Assembly: GCA_905221615.1 (NCBI GenBank) | Contig: CAJNDT010006015.1 | Location: forward strand, 353,922-417,921 | Length of the DNA: 64,000 nt | Direction: 5' to 3' | Origin: Symbiodinium sp. CCMP2592 | Lineage: Eukaryota; Sar; Dinophyceae; Suessiales; Symbiodiniaceae | Part shown: positions 45,202 through 55,849 of the stretch, one piece after another | Layout: each line of letters begins with the position of its first letter | Numbering within the stretch: the stretch's first letter is position 1 | Made by a program: the position numbers and the translations under genes | The notes under the pieces: generated by a model | The model's input: only the letters and a program-made list of their open reading frames with translations | Told to the model about the DNA's origin: nothing | The model's database searches: none

Positions 45202-47466
45202 ATGCCTCTCCACATGTGGAAACTTGGCTGTGCATGTGCCGGGTGGGTAATAACCCTGGCCATGGCAGACAAGTATGACAAGTGCGTCTCGACAGCTTCC
45301 GGTGCTTGGGGCAGTGGCGACCAAGATGCCTGCGAAGCTGAGAAGCCCCCGCAGAGCAGCGGCTTGCTGCAAAAACACATGCAGCAGTCGGCGGGCGAGT
45401 CCCTCATCGATGACGGAGTCCATGAGGAGTTGAAGGACTTCCTTGTGGAGCTTGCAGGATGCTTGAACGAGTCGATGACGCTTGCGAACCAGAGCGGGGA
45501 CACTGTTCGGGCCAAGCAGCTCGAGACCATCTTAGTGTATGAGCTCACTGCGAAACAAGCCTCCCTTGGAACGCCAGTTGATCCCGTGCTCCTCGATGCC
45601 ATGAAGGATGGTGCTGCTTCGGCGGCTCTGGCCATAGTGAGCAAGGACGGGCTTTGGCAATCGATTCATGACTCAATGACATGTTCCGAGCACAGACTCC
45701 GAGAGTCTGAGAGTTCGAGTATGCGTATTGACGATGCGCAATACCAAAAATCATCCAAACTCCGAAGTGGAAGAGCCCCTCCATGAGGCTTGCTTAGTCT
45801 TCCAGTCGAGACCGCTGCCAGAAAGACCAGTGTGCTCTTATATGCTTGCACGATCTTGTAGACAACGTGCGTAGAAGGCATTGCATGGGCCCTGAAGGAC
45901 TTTTGGGAGATCTTGATGGCCACCATAAGCCGCAGGGACCTCACCGATGCCGTCATCAACGAGTTTACCACGGTCTTGGAGAACATGGCCACAGCCTGCG
46001 GCGATGGAGACGAGGCAGTTGAGATCGCTGGGGACGAGAAGCAATTGCTCACGCCAACAAATGGCGGCAACATCTCAGAGACGGCTTCCAAAGTTGCCAT
46101 TGAAATTCCCATGGTGGCATGGGAGCTGTGTCAGTCCGAGGTGATGGAAGTGGACTTTTTTGCAAAGCATGGTGCATTGCTGACCCATACAGCAGAGTGC
46201 ACGCCTCAGGTGTCTGCAGCCCTAAGCCAAAAGAGCCAGCATCTTCGAGAGGATATGAACTATCGTATGAAGCAGCTCTTGGTCTTGCACTCCGACGAGA
46301 ACCAACTGGGCCATCAGCTGACGCAGCACATGAAGCAGCACGGAGTGTTTGGGCACCTTGCGTCCCCAGCGGAGGACCTGCGGCGGGGCATCCGCGGCGC
46401 CGCCGTTGCCGAGCTGTCGCCCAAGAAGCGTGCGCAGTTGGAGTATTTGCAGACCAAGAAGTGGCAGACGACCCACGGGCTGTCCAGGCAGGAGCAGTGC
46501 GAAAAAATGACCAATGTGCCGGACTACAAGCACTGCTTCTGTGTGGAGGAGCAGCCCGAGTTGGTCTGCGAGGCAAAGCACGCAGCTGAGTTGCAGCATG
46601 CCTATGCGGGAGCTTCCCAGAAGCTGCAGCATGCTCAAGAGCAGCTCCTGCAAAGGAAGCGGACCCAGCTCCATGCCAATGAAAGCAAGATCCTGCCAGG
46701 TCCTTGCGCTCCGCCCTTGTCATGCTCGATGTGCAGCGGAGGCGTTTGCCTTTCAGCCAGCGCCGACGTGGCTGACACTTTCAAGAGCATTCAAACGAAA
46801 CTCGTGAAAAGTTCCAGCTCGACATGCTTCTCTGGCAGCTGTTCCATTTCCTTTGGCTGGCCCAAGGGCACTTGCGAACTCACCTTCACGCTAACGTTGG
46901 GTGCCACCATCACGAACTGCCAAAACGCTGGCAATGTCTTGTCGAGCTTCCACATACACTTCAGTGCCAGTATGTGCCTGGGGGGTGCTGCAGGTGCGGC
47001 GGTCGCGCAATTTGGCCAGGCCATTGGCTGGAATGGCTGCCATACAATTCTCAGCATCAAGTATTACCCCTTCATCGGCAAGATTTCAGCAAGCGGTGGC
47101 ATTCCGGTCTGGTTCCCAAACATGCGGGCAGAACTGGCCATAACAGTGCCAGTCCACGATCTCACGGCGCCAGTGTGGTCTTGGATCAACAGGGCCATCA
47201 CACAGGAGGAGCGCAATGCCAAGTCGATGACTTGCGTCCTTATCAATGACATTTGCTTCGGCTCGATGAGGAGCTGGTTTGCTTTCTGCACACTGGAGGC
47301 TATGATAAATTGCCAAGCCCAGCTCATAGAAGTAGACGCAGCAATTCGGGCAGAAAGGCATGGGGCCATGCTTACCGCTCGAGGCTATGCGGACATTGAC
47401 CTCAACGCCCAGACGCTTGTCCCGTGGCACGGGTGGTTCACGTTCCACAATCTTGACCTGGTCTGA
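45202..47466 (+). CDS. Predicted secreted cysteine-rich protein, copy 4 of 4
   Basis: Exons 45202-45718 and 45875-47466. The translation equals copies 2 and 3. It has the same shortened upstream flank as copy 3. Confidence 0.75.
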
Positions 47467-48022
47467 AGATCTCAGTGCGTAGAAGCACCGAGAAGTCCTG
47501 GCCGGGTCATGGCAACATAGAACAGACGCACTTGTATCAGCTTGGAAAAGACAGGCTACGCTTTCGTGAGCTAGTTTTCGACGCTGCACCTTGCGATGTA
47601 TGCTTGCTTGAAGTGCTGTATGACAGCACCAGCATACGTCATGTACTCGTTAGACGTCAGAAGACTTCGTTGGCATCCCGTCTTGTTGAAACATTTGACT
47701 TTGCCCATGTCCATTGCGAGCGCATGTCTCAGGTCTGGTGGCGAGTGCTTCTATGCTGAGTGTGATGCCGATCGTCCTCCTAGGAGCTCCCCTGAGTCTA
47801 CCGGGGTTGCGATGTTGTCAGGCTGGTTACATTACCTGAATCGTTGGCGAGGACCGGATGGCGAAACTACTCCGATGCTGAGGTGGAATTGGTGTTGGAG
47901 GCCGTGGCTCAAAACCGCCCTGGATCCAACTTGGGATTTTGGATGCCCTGGCAGGGAGGGTGGGTTGACGGCGAGGCGAAGAAGGCAAATCCGCTTCCCT
48001 TTCTTTTCGCTCAGTCCGGCGA

Positions 48023-48128
48023 TTTTGGAGTTTCCGAAAATCAGGGGTACCTTATTATGGGGCTCCTTATGATCCTAGTTTTTAGGGTATTATATGTGGG
48101 TCCCATATTTTCGGAAAGTCCCAAAAGT
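48023..48128. mobile_element. MITE-like element in tandem unit, copy 3
   Basis: This copy was carried along by the tandem duplication; it is not a separate insertion. Confidence 0.55.
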
Positions 48129-48617
48129 TCATAGCTGCAGGACTCGCGCTCTGATCGGTCGCGGAGCCCACGCCGCGAGAAATGCCCTTGGTGAGGACAA
48201 TCATAATAAAACCCATATCCTGGTGCTGTCATACTCGTGCCAAATATCCATGCCCAAGGGTGAGAGACAATCTGTAACCTTCAATCTGTGATATTAAGAT
48301 ATTGATGGACACAAGTTCCATCGACCGCTCAGCAGCAGCTGCATTCGACTGAACAACATCGGCCAAAACAAGCTCATGTGACCTTTCAGTCTTCAGCACG
48401 CATGTGGGGCTAGCTACCAGTTGAAATGCGACACTGCTCCCCCCTGAGACTCGAACACAAGCACGATGATGAAATGGGGAGCTGAAGCAAGCTCTGCTTG
48501 GTTTTCAAGCTACCAAAACAGCCCTCAACTCAGACGTACAAACTCGAACCAAGCGGGTGATGTATGTCACACTGACTCGTCGCATGCCATGGGCCTGCGC
48601 CTGGTAATGAAGATGGT

Positions 48618-49316
48618 ATGGCAATGTTTGCCCAGCTGTGGGAGTACTGGCACGCTCGACAGTACGAGGAGGCAGCCAGCGAGGTTTGCCGACTGGTCGG
48701 AGTGGAAGAGGAAGCTTTTTCATCACAGAGGCAGCTGCTAACTGCTGCCGGAGCTGTACATGCTTCCGAGTGCCCAGCTTGGTCCGAGGAGGATCGATCC
48801 GTAGCATTGCTTGGGCGTAACTGCTGCAACCGATTGGCTGAGAGATCCTTGCGCAACAGCAACTGGCCCGAAGCAGCTCGATGGTGTGCTCTCGCCTGGC
48901 GACTTGAGGGTGGTCAGAGCTGCGCAAGTCTTTGGCTGGAAGATGGCAGCTGGGCAGCTGCTCGCTACCAGCGCTTATTCCATGCGGCAGAAGTCTTTCG
49001 CCTGGCATGCAAAGGACGAGGCCAGAAGGCCTCGAAGAAAGCGGCGAAAGCAGAGGAAGGAGGATTCGATGGATCGGAGTATCTGCAGGCTTCCAGAAGA
49101 TGCCTGGAAACTTGCGAGGCAATACTCCAGAGGCACCCAGCATCACTCGGCCCTTTAGGACTTGTCCCCCCTTCAGCTGTTGAGTTGATCTTCTCCCAGA
49201 GTTTATATGAACATTTACATGGTGGCTGCGTACACAGATTACTGCCTTACAACCGGGCCGCACCCCGCACCCGTTACGTGCACCCGTACCACCGGTATGT
49301 ATGTGACAAAGGATGA
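48618..49316 (+). CDS. Helical-repeat (TPR-like) protein, copy 3 of 3
   Basis: This copy translates identically to the other two and is the last gene of the array. Both base changes of the outermost unit fall downstream of it. Confidence 0.55.
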   Translation: MAMFAQLWEYWHARQYEEAASEVCRLVGVEEEAFSSQRQLLTAAGAVHASECPAWSEEDRSVALLGRNCCNRLAERSLRNSNWPEAARWCALAWRLEGGQSCASLWLEDGSWAAARYQRLFHAAEVFRLACKGRGQKASKKAAKAEEGGFDGSEYLQASRRCLETCEAILQRHPASLGPLGLVPPSAVELIFSQSLYEHLHGGCVHRLLPYNRAAPRTRYVHPYHRYVCDKG

Positions 49317-49902
49317 ATGTTTGATGCGATCGTGCTGCAAATTTATGTAATGCCACAGGGGCGAGAATTGTAAGCGTCAGACGATTGGCATCGTGGGCTG
49401 CATCACATCGGGGTTGACATGGATTTGAGTATCCTTCCCTATTCATCGATATGTGTTTGTTTACGTATGCCCACTACTCTCAGTTTGTCTTGTAGGTGGC
49501 CGACCTGCACCGCAAACCCTGAAGGTATTTATACCTGCCACGACCTTGGCTGCAAGAGCTTCCGTCGATGCGCTGCGGTGCTTTCATATGCTTTGATCGT
49601 TGCTAAGGCCTGGCAGAAATCTGTTGGCAGCTGAAGGAGTGCTCTTCCCGTTCCACGGAGATCAGATCTTGAGGGACCGCACATCGGGCTTGGCAGGACA
49701 TCGCTGCCGTTAGATGGAGCTGCCGACAAGCGCCCTCTGTCCGACAATAGGCATGCAACGTTCGTAATTTACATTTCACCGACACCTACCATATTCGACA
49801 TGAAGGAAACTGAGCTTTCTTCGTCAGTGCGTCTGTTCCTGTGGTATTAAAGGGCTTTCCCCGAGCATGACAAAAGTGTCTTGCTCCAAGGTTGTCTCTA
49901 CT

Positions 49903-49949
49903 ATCGCCTGTCGCAGGCCAGAAATGGATACGATCGCCTGTCGCAGGCC
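49903..49949. repeat. Short direct repeat with hairpin at right edge of array
   Basis: ATCGCCTGTCGCAGGCC occurs at 49903-49919 and again at 49933-49949, 30 bp apart. Each holds GCCTG-TCG-CAGGC, a five-pair hairpin. The array breakpoint (49908/49909) falls inside the stem of the first. Confidence 0.8.
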
Positions 49950-50689
49950 CACGAGCTGTTATCCGCAAGTGCCTCTTTTGTGAAGGTTTGACCTGCGCTC
50001 GTGCATACGCGGGCCTCTTTGTCCTCTGGGTGTTTCAAAGCAGGAAGCCCAAGCGCAGCTTCAATGTGATCAGACACAGGGATCCCGTGTCCAAGTAGCG
50101 AAGGTTACATCATCCTTACATGACCCAGGTGCCGCGCTGGAAGCTTTCAGCTGGCGAGAGGCGGTTGCTAGTCGCACCTGCAAGAGAGTTCTTTTGACTC
50201 TTGACCTCAAACCGTTGCACAAACCCCGAAACCCTAATCCGGCCCGGAGGTGCGTGCAGCGCTGCATTGTGCCAGCGACCTCTTCCACAGGCAGTGGTGA
50301 CATGAGGGACAAGTAGCAGCTTAAAAGATCTTTTAAGCATTTTTTTGGCAACTTGTGACGAACCCGTGAAGCCGTTGGGCCGTTTGTTCTCATCACAAAG
50401 TGAGTTATCTCACCATGATTGCCGGCGATTGCTGACCACCGAAACGCAAGGCTCGCGACTCGCTTCGGTGCCTCAGTCCACTTGCAAGGAGACAGGACCT
50501 AAGCTGCTGTCAGATGGGTCGTGGCGATGGTGTTGAAGCAGAGGCTCGTTGAAGTGAGCCACTGGCAAGCCAGACAACCAGGCAGCAGACCATAAGCTAG
50601 TGGCCAGAGCCGTTTGAGACCCGGCAAACGTCACGGCGTGGATTCCAGCAAAGTGTGACACTTCGAGAGTTAGACCATGGGAGATCTCG
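49950..50689. other. Spacer before the PPR gene
   Basis: No identified gene. Positions 50218-50240 contain CCCCGAAACCCTAATCC, a C-rich telomere-like run. The PPR frame is open from 50618, so part of this stretch may be coding, and 5' exons may lie here. Confidence 0.4.
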
Positions 50690-52164
50690 GTGGCCAGACT
50701 GCAACACATGTATCAGGCACGCATGATCGTGGATGTAGTGGACCACAACCAGCGGATCTCCGCCTGTGGCCGAAGCCACAGGTGGAGAGAGGCCATGCAT
50801 CTCCTGCAGGCCCTTCAGCCGAAGCTGCGAGCCAGCATCATCACGTTCAATGCGGCAGTGGCCGCGTTTTCACGTGAGAACTGGCAAAGGGCCCTCGACT
50901 TGCACAAGCAAATGCGGCAGATGTCTGCGGAGCAGGATGTGATCACAGTGAACACCTCCGGACAACCATTGCAAGCAGATCTATGGCAGACTGTTTTCAA
51001 CATGATGGAGACTGCATGGAGAGCAAACATCAGGCTAAGTCAGACCAGCTTTGGAATTGTCATCAACAGTTGCACAGCTAGTGGAAAATGGGGTCTGGCG
51101 ATTGGTGCACTCAGCCAAATGCAGAGGACAGCCTTGCAAAGCAACGAGATCGTGTCTGGAGTGCTCTCAAGCATGTTTTTGTTTCGTGATTCGCTACTAG
51201 CCTGACCCCATGGAATGAAATCGCAACCTAGGTCTGGAGTTCCTTGGTACATGCATGCGCGGTGTGGGAGACTGCATTGGCCATCATGGAGGCTGCTCTT
51301 AAAAGCACACGGCCGAACCTTGTTTGCTTTAGCTCCTGGAGCAGCGCACTGGACCGGAAAGCCACCTGGGAGAGATCCCTGTCCTTGCTTGATGCTGTCA
51401 TGGGGCGGCATGTGCAGCTTGGGAACAGTTTTCTGCACAATACTGCCTGCAGCTCATGCGCCAGGGTGGCACGCTGGGAAAGTGCCGTCAAGGTGCAGGT
51501 AGATGTCGTGAAACATGGTTTGCAACTGGATGTCGTGGGTTTCACAGCGGCGATGAGCGCGGTTGATGCGCCGAGCTGGCGACACATACTAGTCCTGCTG
51601 AAGACGGTGTACAATTCTGGCATCGAACTCAACAGTCTGGCATTCAACGCTGCTGGCGATGGCCTTGCAACAAGTCGACACTGGGACTCGGCATTTTCTT
51701 TGTTGGAGGAGATGCATACTCTTCGCATGGAGATGGATGCGTTCACATGCAGCCTAGTCTGGACCGGGTATCGTCTCTCCGGCAGGTTGGCCACAGGCTT
51801 CCTGCTGCAATCCCTGCAAAGCGAATTGAAGCCAAACCGGGTTTTGCTGTCAAGCGCTATCACCTTGTACAAAGAATGCTACCAGTGGACATCGGCACTG
51901 GACATTCTGAGCTCCATGCGAACCGCCAATGCGCAGCCTGATCTGATAAGTCACAGCGATGCTATTGGAGCATGCTGCGTGCCTTGTTGGCAGGTTGCGC
52001 TTGGCTTGTGGCTGCAAATGCCTGCCCAGCTGGTGGAGACAGATGTGGCTTGCACTGCTCAGATATTGGAGAGTGCCGTTGAGCGGCAATCCTCCTGTGC
52101 TCCAGAGCTTGCTGACAAGCTTGATGCCTGCGCAACCTCGCAGTATGCAGCATCGCGGGAGTAA
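50690..52164 (+). CDS. Pentatricopeptide repeat (PPR) protein, two exons seen
   Basis: Proposed exons are about 50690-51160 and 51232-52164, joined by a 71-bp GT-AG intron (GTGCTC...CCTAG) that keeps the frame. About 12 tandem 34-36-residue helical repeats are visible, for example SIITFNAAVAAFSRENWQRA, SLAFNAAGDGLATSRHWDSA and RVLLSSAITLYKECYQWTSA. The third repeat is degenerate. PPR proteins bind single-stranded RNA and act in organelle RNA processing and translation; dinoflagellates carry many. No endonuclease, SMR or DYW domain is seen. The first in-frame ATG is 50708, but the frame is open back to 50618 without an organelle-targeting sequence, so 5' exons are probably missing. The stop is TAA at 52162. 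Confidence 0.8.
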
Positions 52165-53071
52165 CTGAACCAGCGATGGATGCACTGTAAAGTCAGTGCG
52201 GATTGTTTGAAACCAAGCCAAGAAAAAAAGAACAGCTACTGTGCAAAGTGAAAGTCCTTAACGGAACCCTTTGCACGCAGCAGTACGAGATGGAACCAAA
52301 AACGTCAAGCGGTACATAGCTAGCCTTGCCATCGGCAATCTAACATACTTAAACCTTTGCAGGCCATTATATCTACGCATGTGTGAGCCGCTTGTGCTCG
52401 CACCTTACTACCCTCCAGCTGAAGGGATTAGGGGCAAAGGTGTGCGTATCGTCGTGCACGGACGAAATTCTTAATTATTCGACATGTGCTGCGCTTCTTT
52501 GCTGTTGTTGCACGTCTGGTTGGGGATTCAGGTTTCCCTTCATCAGTGATGTTGTTGGCGTGCGGGTAGGTGGGGCTTGGGTGATGCGACCACCGTGTGT
52601 TGCTTGCTTCGGGTGCATGTTGATAGGGTTTTGGCTGCTGTTGTTCGCTTGCTTTGAGCATATGCTCGGTGGTGCTAAATCCAGGAGGAAGCGCTGCTTC
52701 GGTAATGAGTTGGCCTTCACCGCACGACTGATTATGCCTTCTGCGTTTAACGCGGCTGCTTGCCGATGCCAGGTTGGAGTCTGCTGGCATTCCAGAGGAC
52801 CAGCTCGGGGCGCAGGTGTCTCAGGAGCGAGATTCACATTATCAATGCAAAACAACAATCGACAGAATTCGAAGCATGAGCATCCTTAGTATCATCACTG
52901 AATCGTCATATCATCAGCAGCATTGCCGTTGGAATACCAGACATCCACGGTCTGTGTACGACACGAGATAGTAGAAGGCCGGAGGAGGCAGGAGGGAAGG
53001 GAGGATGAAATCACGACAACAGGAAAATGACTGTGGCGAGGTAGCAGTGCGTTTGCCACTTTTATCACTAC
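52165..53071. other. No gene recognised
   Basis: Several short open stretches occur on both strands, none with recognisable character. Confidence 0.5.

Positions 53072-53127
<56 letters not shown>
53072..53127. repeat. (AGT)n triplet microsatellite
   Basis: About 18 uninterrupted AGT units. All frames are open, giving poly-Thr, poly-Tyr or poly-Leu on the minus strand, which should not be taken as a gene. Confidence 0.9.
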
Positions 53128-54023
53128 CAGTCTCGGCAAGTTGACAGTGCTTCCAACAGTGCTGGCAAGCCTCAGGCATCGGCGCTTGCTGCGGAGACTG
53201 CAGAGACAGGGTGGTGTTGCCAGCAGCCTTGCTCTTCCCGCATCGCAGCACAGCACGTGAGCCGTGAGCTTGCAAGCCGTGCTGGGAGTTCACGGAACTC
53301 CCAGGCTGGCGCAAGCGACACCGACGAAGTTCAGCTGGATCTTGGCCCGGTACATAGCCTTCAGCTTTGCCTTCACGCATCGCCGGAAGAATCGCCGAAG
53401 ATCACTGTGGCTGAGGATTTCTATCAGGCTCATGCAACTCAAGCTCTGTACTGTCCCTGCCTGAGTAACCTCAGCTGGTCGGGGAGAAGAGGCCAACAAG
53501 TTCAGATACGTTCAGCCGGCGGAGTCGCATCACGAGCCAAACCGAGGCGGGGGGAACAAGCGGCATCTTTGTCCTGTGAGACTGGCGGGTCTCAAGGCAG
53601 CAAGGCAGGGGCTCAGCAAATGCCGGTACGCCCACGCTGTTCAGAAGCCAGGACATTGCATCACGCCAAGGTGGAAGTGGCCACGATGACAGAGGATGTT
53701 CCTGAGCCCCCTGAGCCTGAGGCCTCCCATCCTTCGGATTTGGCGGCGGGCTTTTGTTGTCGCACAGTGAGACACCGCCAGGCAGTGAACTGCCCCGGCC
53801 CTGGCGACTGCGGCTGCAGGCACGGGCTCACGAAAGACCGTCCGAGAAGAGTGCACACTCGTCACAGGGAAGGCTGGCTTTCAGACGATCCAGAACGTGA
53901 CTTGGTGACAAGGGGGCAAACGCTGGTTTTCCTCTCGGGTCGGCATGGGTCGGCTTTGCTGTGGTGTCCAGAGCGGCATCTTGGCTCCGGCTACAATTAG
54001 GAGCCACGATCTTGCAAGCTGAG
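53128..54023. other. Open but unrecognised sequence upstream of the JmjC gene
   Basis: The plus-strand frame 53257-54000 is open for 247 codons, and the minus strand has a segment with LRRFFRRCVKAKLKAMYRAK (about 53310-53420). Neither has a recognisable domain, and they cannot both be real. Upstream exons of the JmjC gene could lie here. Confidence 0.3.
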
Positions 54024-54049
54024 ATGCACGGGATACCGGTAGAAGCTGT

Positions 54050-55561
54050 GTGATAGTTCAGCGTCTCACTTTGCTCTCCATGGGATCGGGTTCCAGATGT
54101 GAGTTCGAAGAGGTTGAATCCTCCAGCCTGAAGCCGGGATTCGAGCAGGAAGTGACACAACCGCTGCTGATTCGGAGCGCTGAACAGGCGATGCCTCTAT
54201 CAAATATCCTAGACTCCTTTGGCAATGTAACGCTGTACATCACCGATGGCATTGAGAATCAAGCACAGCATGGGTTCACTCAAGGTGAGGAGATACGAGC
54301 AAGAGATTTCCTGCAACGCCTGGACAGCAACACGTCCATCCCATACGCTTTCAGACAATGTCATCTCAGTCCAAGCTGTGATGAAGACGTAGCAAACACG
54401 GTTGGCATCCCGAAGTTTTTCAGGGAGACCGCGCGAGAGCTCTTCCTGGCGATCGGCATCTCCCCAGGTTCCTTTCCCTTACACAGCCACGATCGGACGT
54501 GGGCACTACTACTCGCCGGAAGCAAGGAGTGGCTCGCCATGCCACCAGGCAAGCTCCCACTCCGTCCCTATCTTCATCATGACCAAGCGTCATTGAAGAG
54601 AGCTGGTTTTCGATACTGCTTGCAACATGCTGGCGAAGTTGTATTTTTACCACGAGGTTGGTGGCATGCAGTTTTTGTTCGAAGCAGTAGCTTTACCGTC
54701 GGTGGTCAGGGAACGTCTAAAGGCTTAGTCTTCAGCGCATGCCGGGGAGACCTTGCAGCCTTTAGAAGCAGCCGAACCCATGAGTTTGAAAAGATGGACG
54801 CAAGCGGGATCAGCATCGCTGGACATGCAGCCAGAGCCGGTCACACGGCCCTTCTTTCAGCATTTCGGGAAAGAGGCGCAAAGTTGGACTCGCAAGATGC
54901 AAATGGGTGGACGCTGGCACATCATGCAGCGAAGCTTGGCCATGTTGCCGTGATACAGTGGTTAGGTGAAAATGGCTTCAGCACGAGCGGAAAAAACAAG
55001 ATGTCCTGGGGCCCTTTGCACACCGCGGCGAAAGCTGGACACCAGGGAGTGATCGAAGCGCTTCTGCGAGCTCGATCAATGGTGGAACCAGACAAGGCAA
55101 GGGCAGTCCTGGTCCAAAGTGTTAAGTCCGTAGCGCTGCAGTGGCTGCGAATGCTTTCATGCCCGAGTTTTGGCCAGGAAGGCAGAACACCTGCTCAAAT
55201 TGCCGCCGCCCACGGGCACATCGCTGCTGGGAGCATCTTGCATGCCGGGCATCCGAGAGCCAGTACGAACCTGTGGCAGATGGCCACTGCTTTCGCCCTA
55301 GTCCTGGCCGTGATGATTTGGAGGTTCTTTGGGCAGTTTGGGCTCCGGCAAAAGAATGACATGCCAGCTTTACGAAACCACAGACTCCAGCAAGATTCCG
55401 CAGCACGTAGATGTGACTGGATTGTTTGGCGAACTTCCCGAGGACCAGAGATCCTGGCATTCCTTGCCAGCCTCGCTGGCGGAGAGGCATTTGTCGCCGG
55501 GGCGTTTTGGTGTGTGTCTGCACCGCATAGCAAACACAACCGAGCTCGCAGAGTGTTGTAG
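54050..55561 (+). CDS. JmjC/cupin-8-like protein with ankyrin repeats and a membrane anchor
   Basis: A single open exon of about 500 codons. Residues about 38-218 form a JmjC/cupin-8-type fold: QPLLIRSAEQAMPLSNIL at the start, then SFPLHSHDRTWALLLAGSKE and GEVVFLPRGWWHAVF. Such proteins are usually Fe(II)/2-oxoglutarate hydroxylases or demethylases. Here the metal motif reads HSHD, with H-x-H in place of the usual H-x-D/E, and the distal His is H206, so activity is uncertain. Residues about 222-395 hold ankyrin repeats (NGWTLAHHAAKLGHVAVIQW, GPLHTAAKAGHQGVIEALL, GRTPAQIAAAHGHI). A predicted transmembrane helix follows (LWQMATAFALVLAVMIW, about 408-425). The frame is open from 54023; the first good in-frame ATG is 54080. 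Beyond about residue 435 the sequence loses conserved character, so the true exon may end near 55340. Confidence 0.7.
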   Translation: MIVQRLTLLSMGSGSRCEFEEVESSSLKPGFEQEVTQPLLIRSAEQAMPLSNILDSFGNVTLYITDGIENQAQHGFTQGEEIRARDFLQRLDSNTSIPYAFRQCHLSPSCDEDVANTVGIPKFFRETARELFLAIGISPGSFPLHSHDRTWALLLAGSKEWLAMPPGKLPLRPYLHHDQASLKRAGFRYCLQHAGEVVFLPRGWWHAVFVRSSSFTVGGQGTSKGLVFSACRGDLAAFRSSRTHEFEKMDASGISIAGHAARAGHTALLSAFRERGAKLDSQDANGWTLAHHAAKLGHVAVIQWLGENGFSTSGKNKMSWGPLHTAAKAGHQGVIEALLRARSMVEPDKARAVLVQSVKSVALQWLRMLSCPSFGQEGRTPAQIAAAHGHIAAGSILHAGHPRASTNLWQMATAFALVLAVMIWRFFGQFGLRQKNDMPALRNHRLQQDSAARRCDWIVWRTSRGPEILAFLASLAGGEAFVAGAFWCVSAPHSKHNRARRVL

Positions 55562-55846
55562 GCAAAGCGGCCGCGACGCAGGCGCTGGCAGCCCCTCCGA
55601 ACTTCAGGCATTGCTGTGGAGATGTCAGAGGGGCTTGTTCAGGATACCGTACTTACGAGCAGGGTACACCAAGCGACTCTCAGACGGATGCACGGAATCC
55701 CTGAAGGTCAAGGACGCTTGGATGACTTGTTGGCAGCCGCCGAGGCCGCAACACCAAAGTCTTGTCGTGCCCTCGTTAACTCTGGCGGCAGGCTGAGACG
55801 TCAACTCGGTTCATGTTTGCCCCAGGTCTCTCTGGGATGCCGATGA
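55412..55846 (+). CDS. Candidate exons downstream of the JmjC gene, unidentified
   Basis: Two plus-strand segments look coding: about 55412-55580 after a gattccgcag acceptor (HVDVTGLFGELPEDQRSWHS) and about 55620-55800 (SRVHQATLRRMHGIPEGQGR). They could be C-terminal exons of the JmjC-ankyrin protein or a separate small gene. Confidence 0.35.
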
Positions 55847-55849
55847 GTC

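Larger units (their letters stand above)
45017..49908. repeat. 4,892-bp tandem unit, copy 3
   Basis: The only differences noticed from copies 1 and 2 are at 49769 (C to T) and 49843 (C to G), both within 140 bp of the outer edge. Homology ends at tgt (49909-49911), a 3-bp microhomology with the unit start. Confidence 0.95.

Noticed and set aside
53257-54000. 247-codon plus-strand frame as a gene
   Set aside because: Composition is Arg/Ser/Gly/Cys-rich without domain or good start; left as unassigned sequence.
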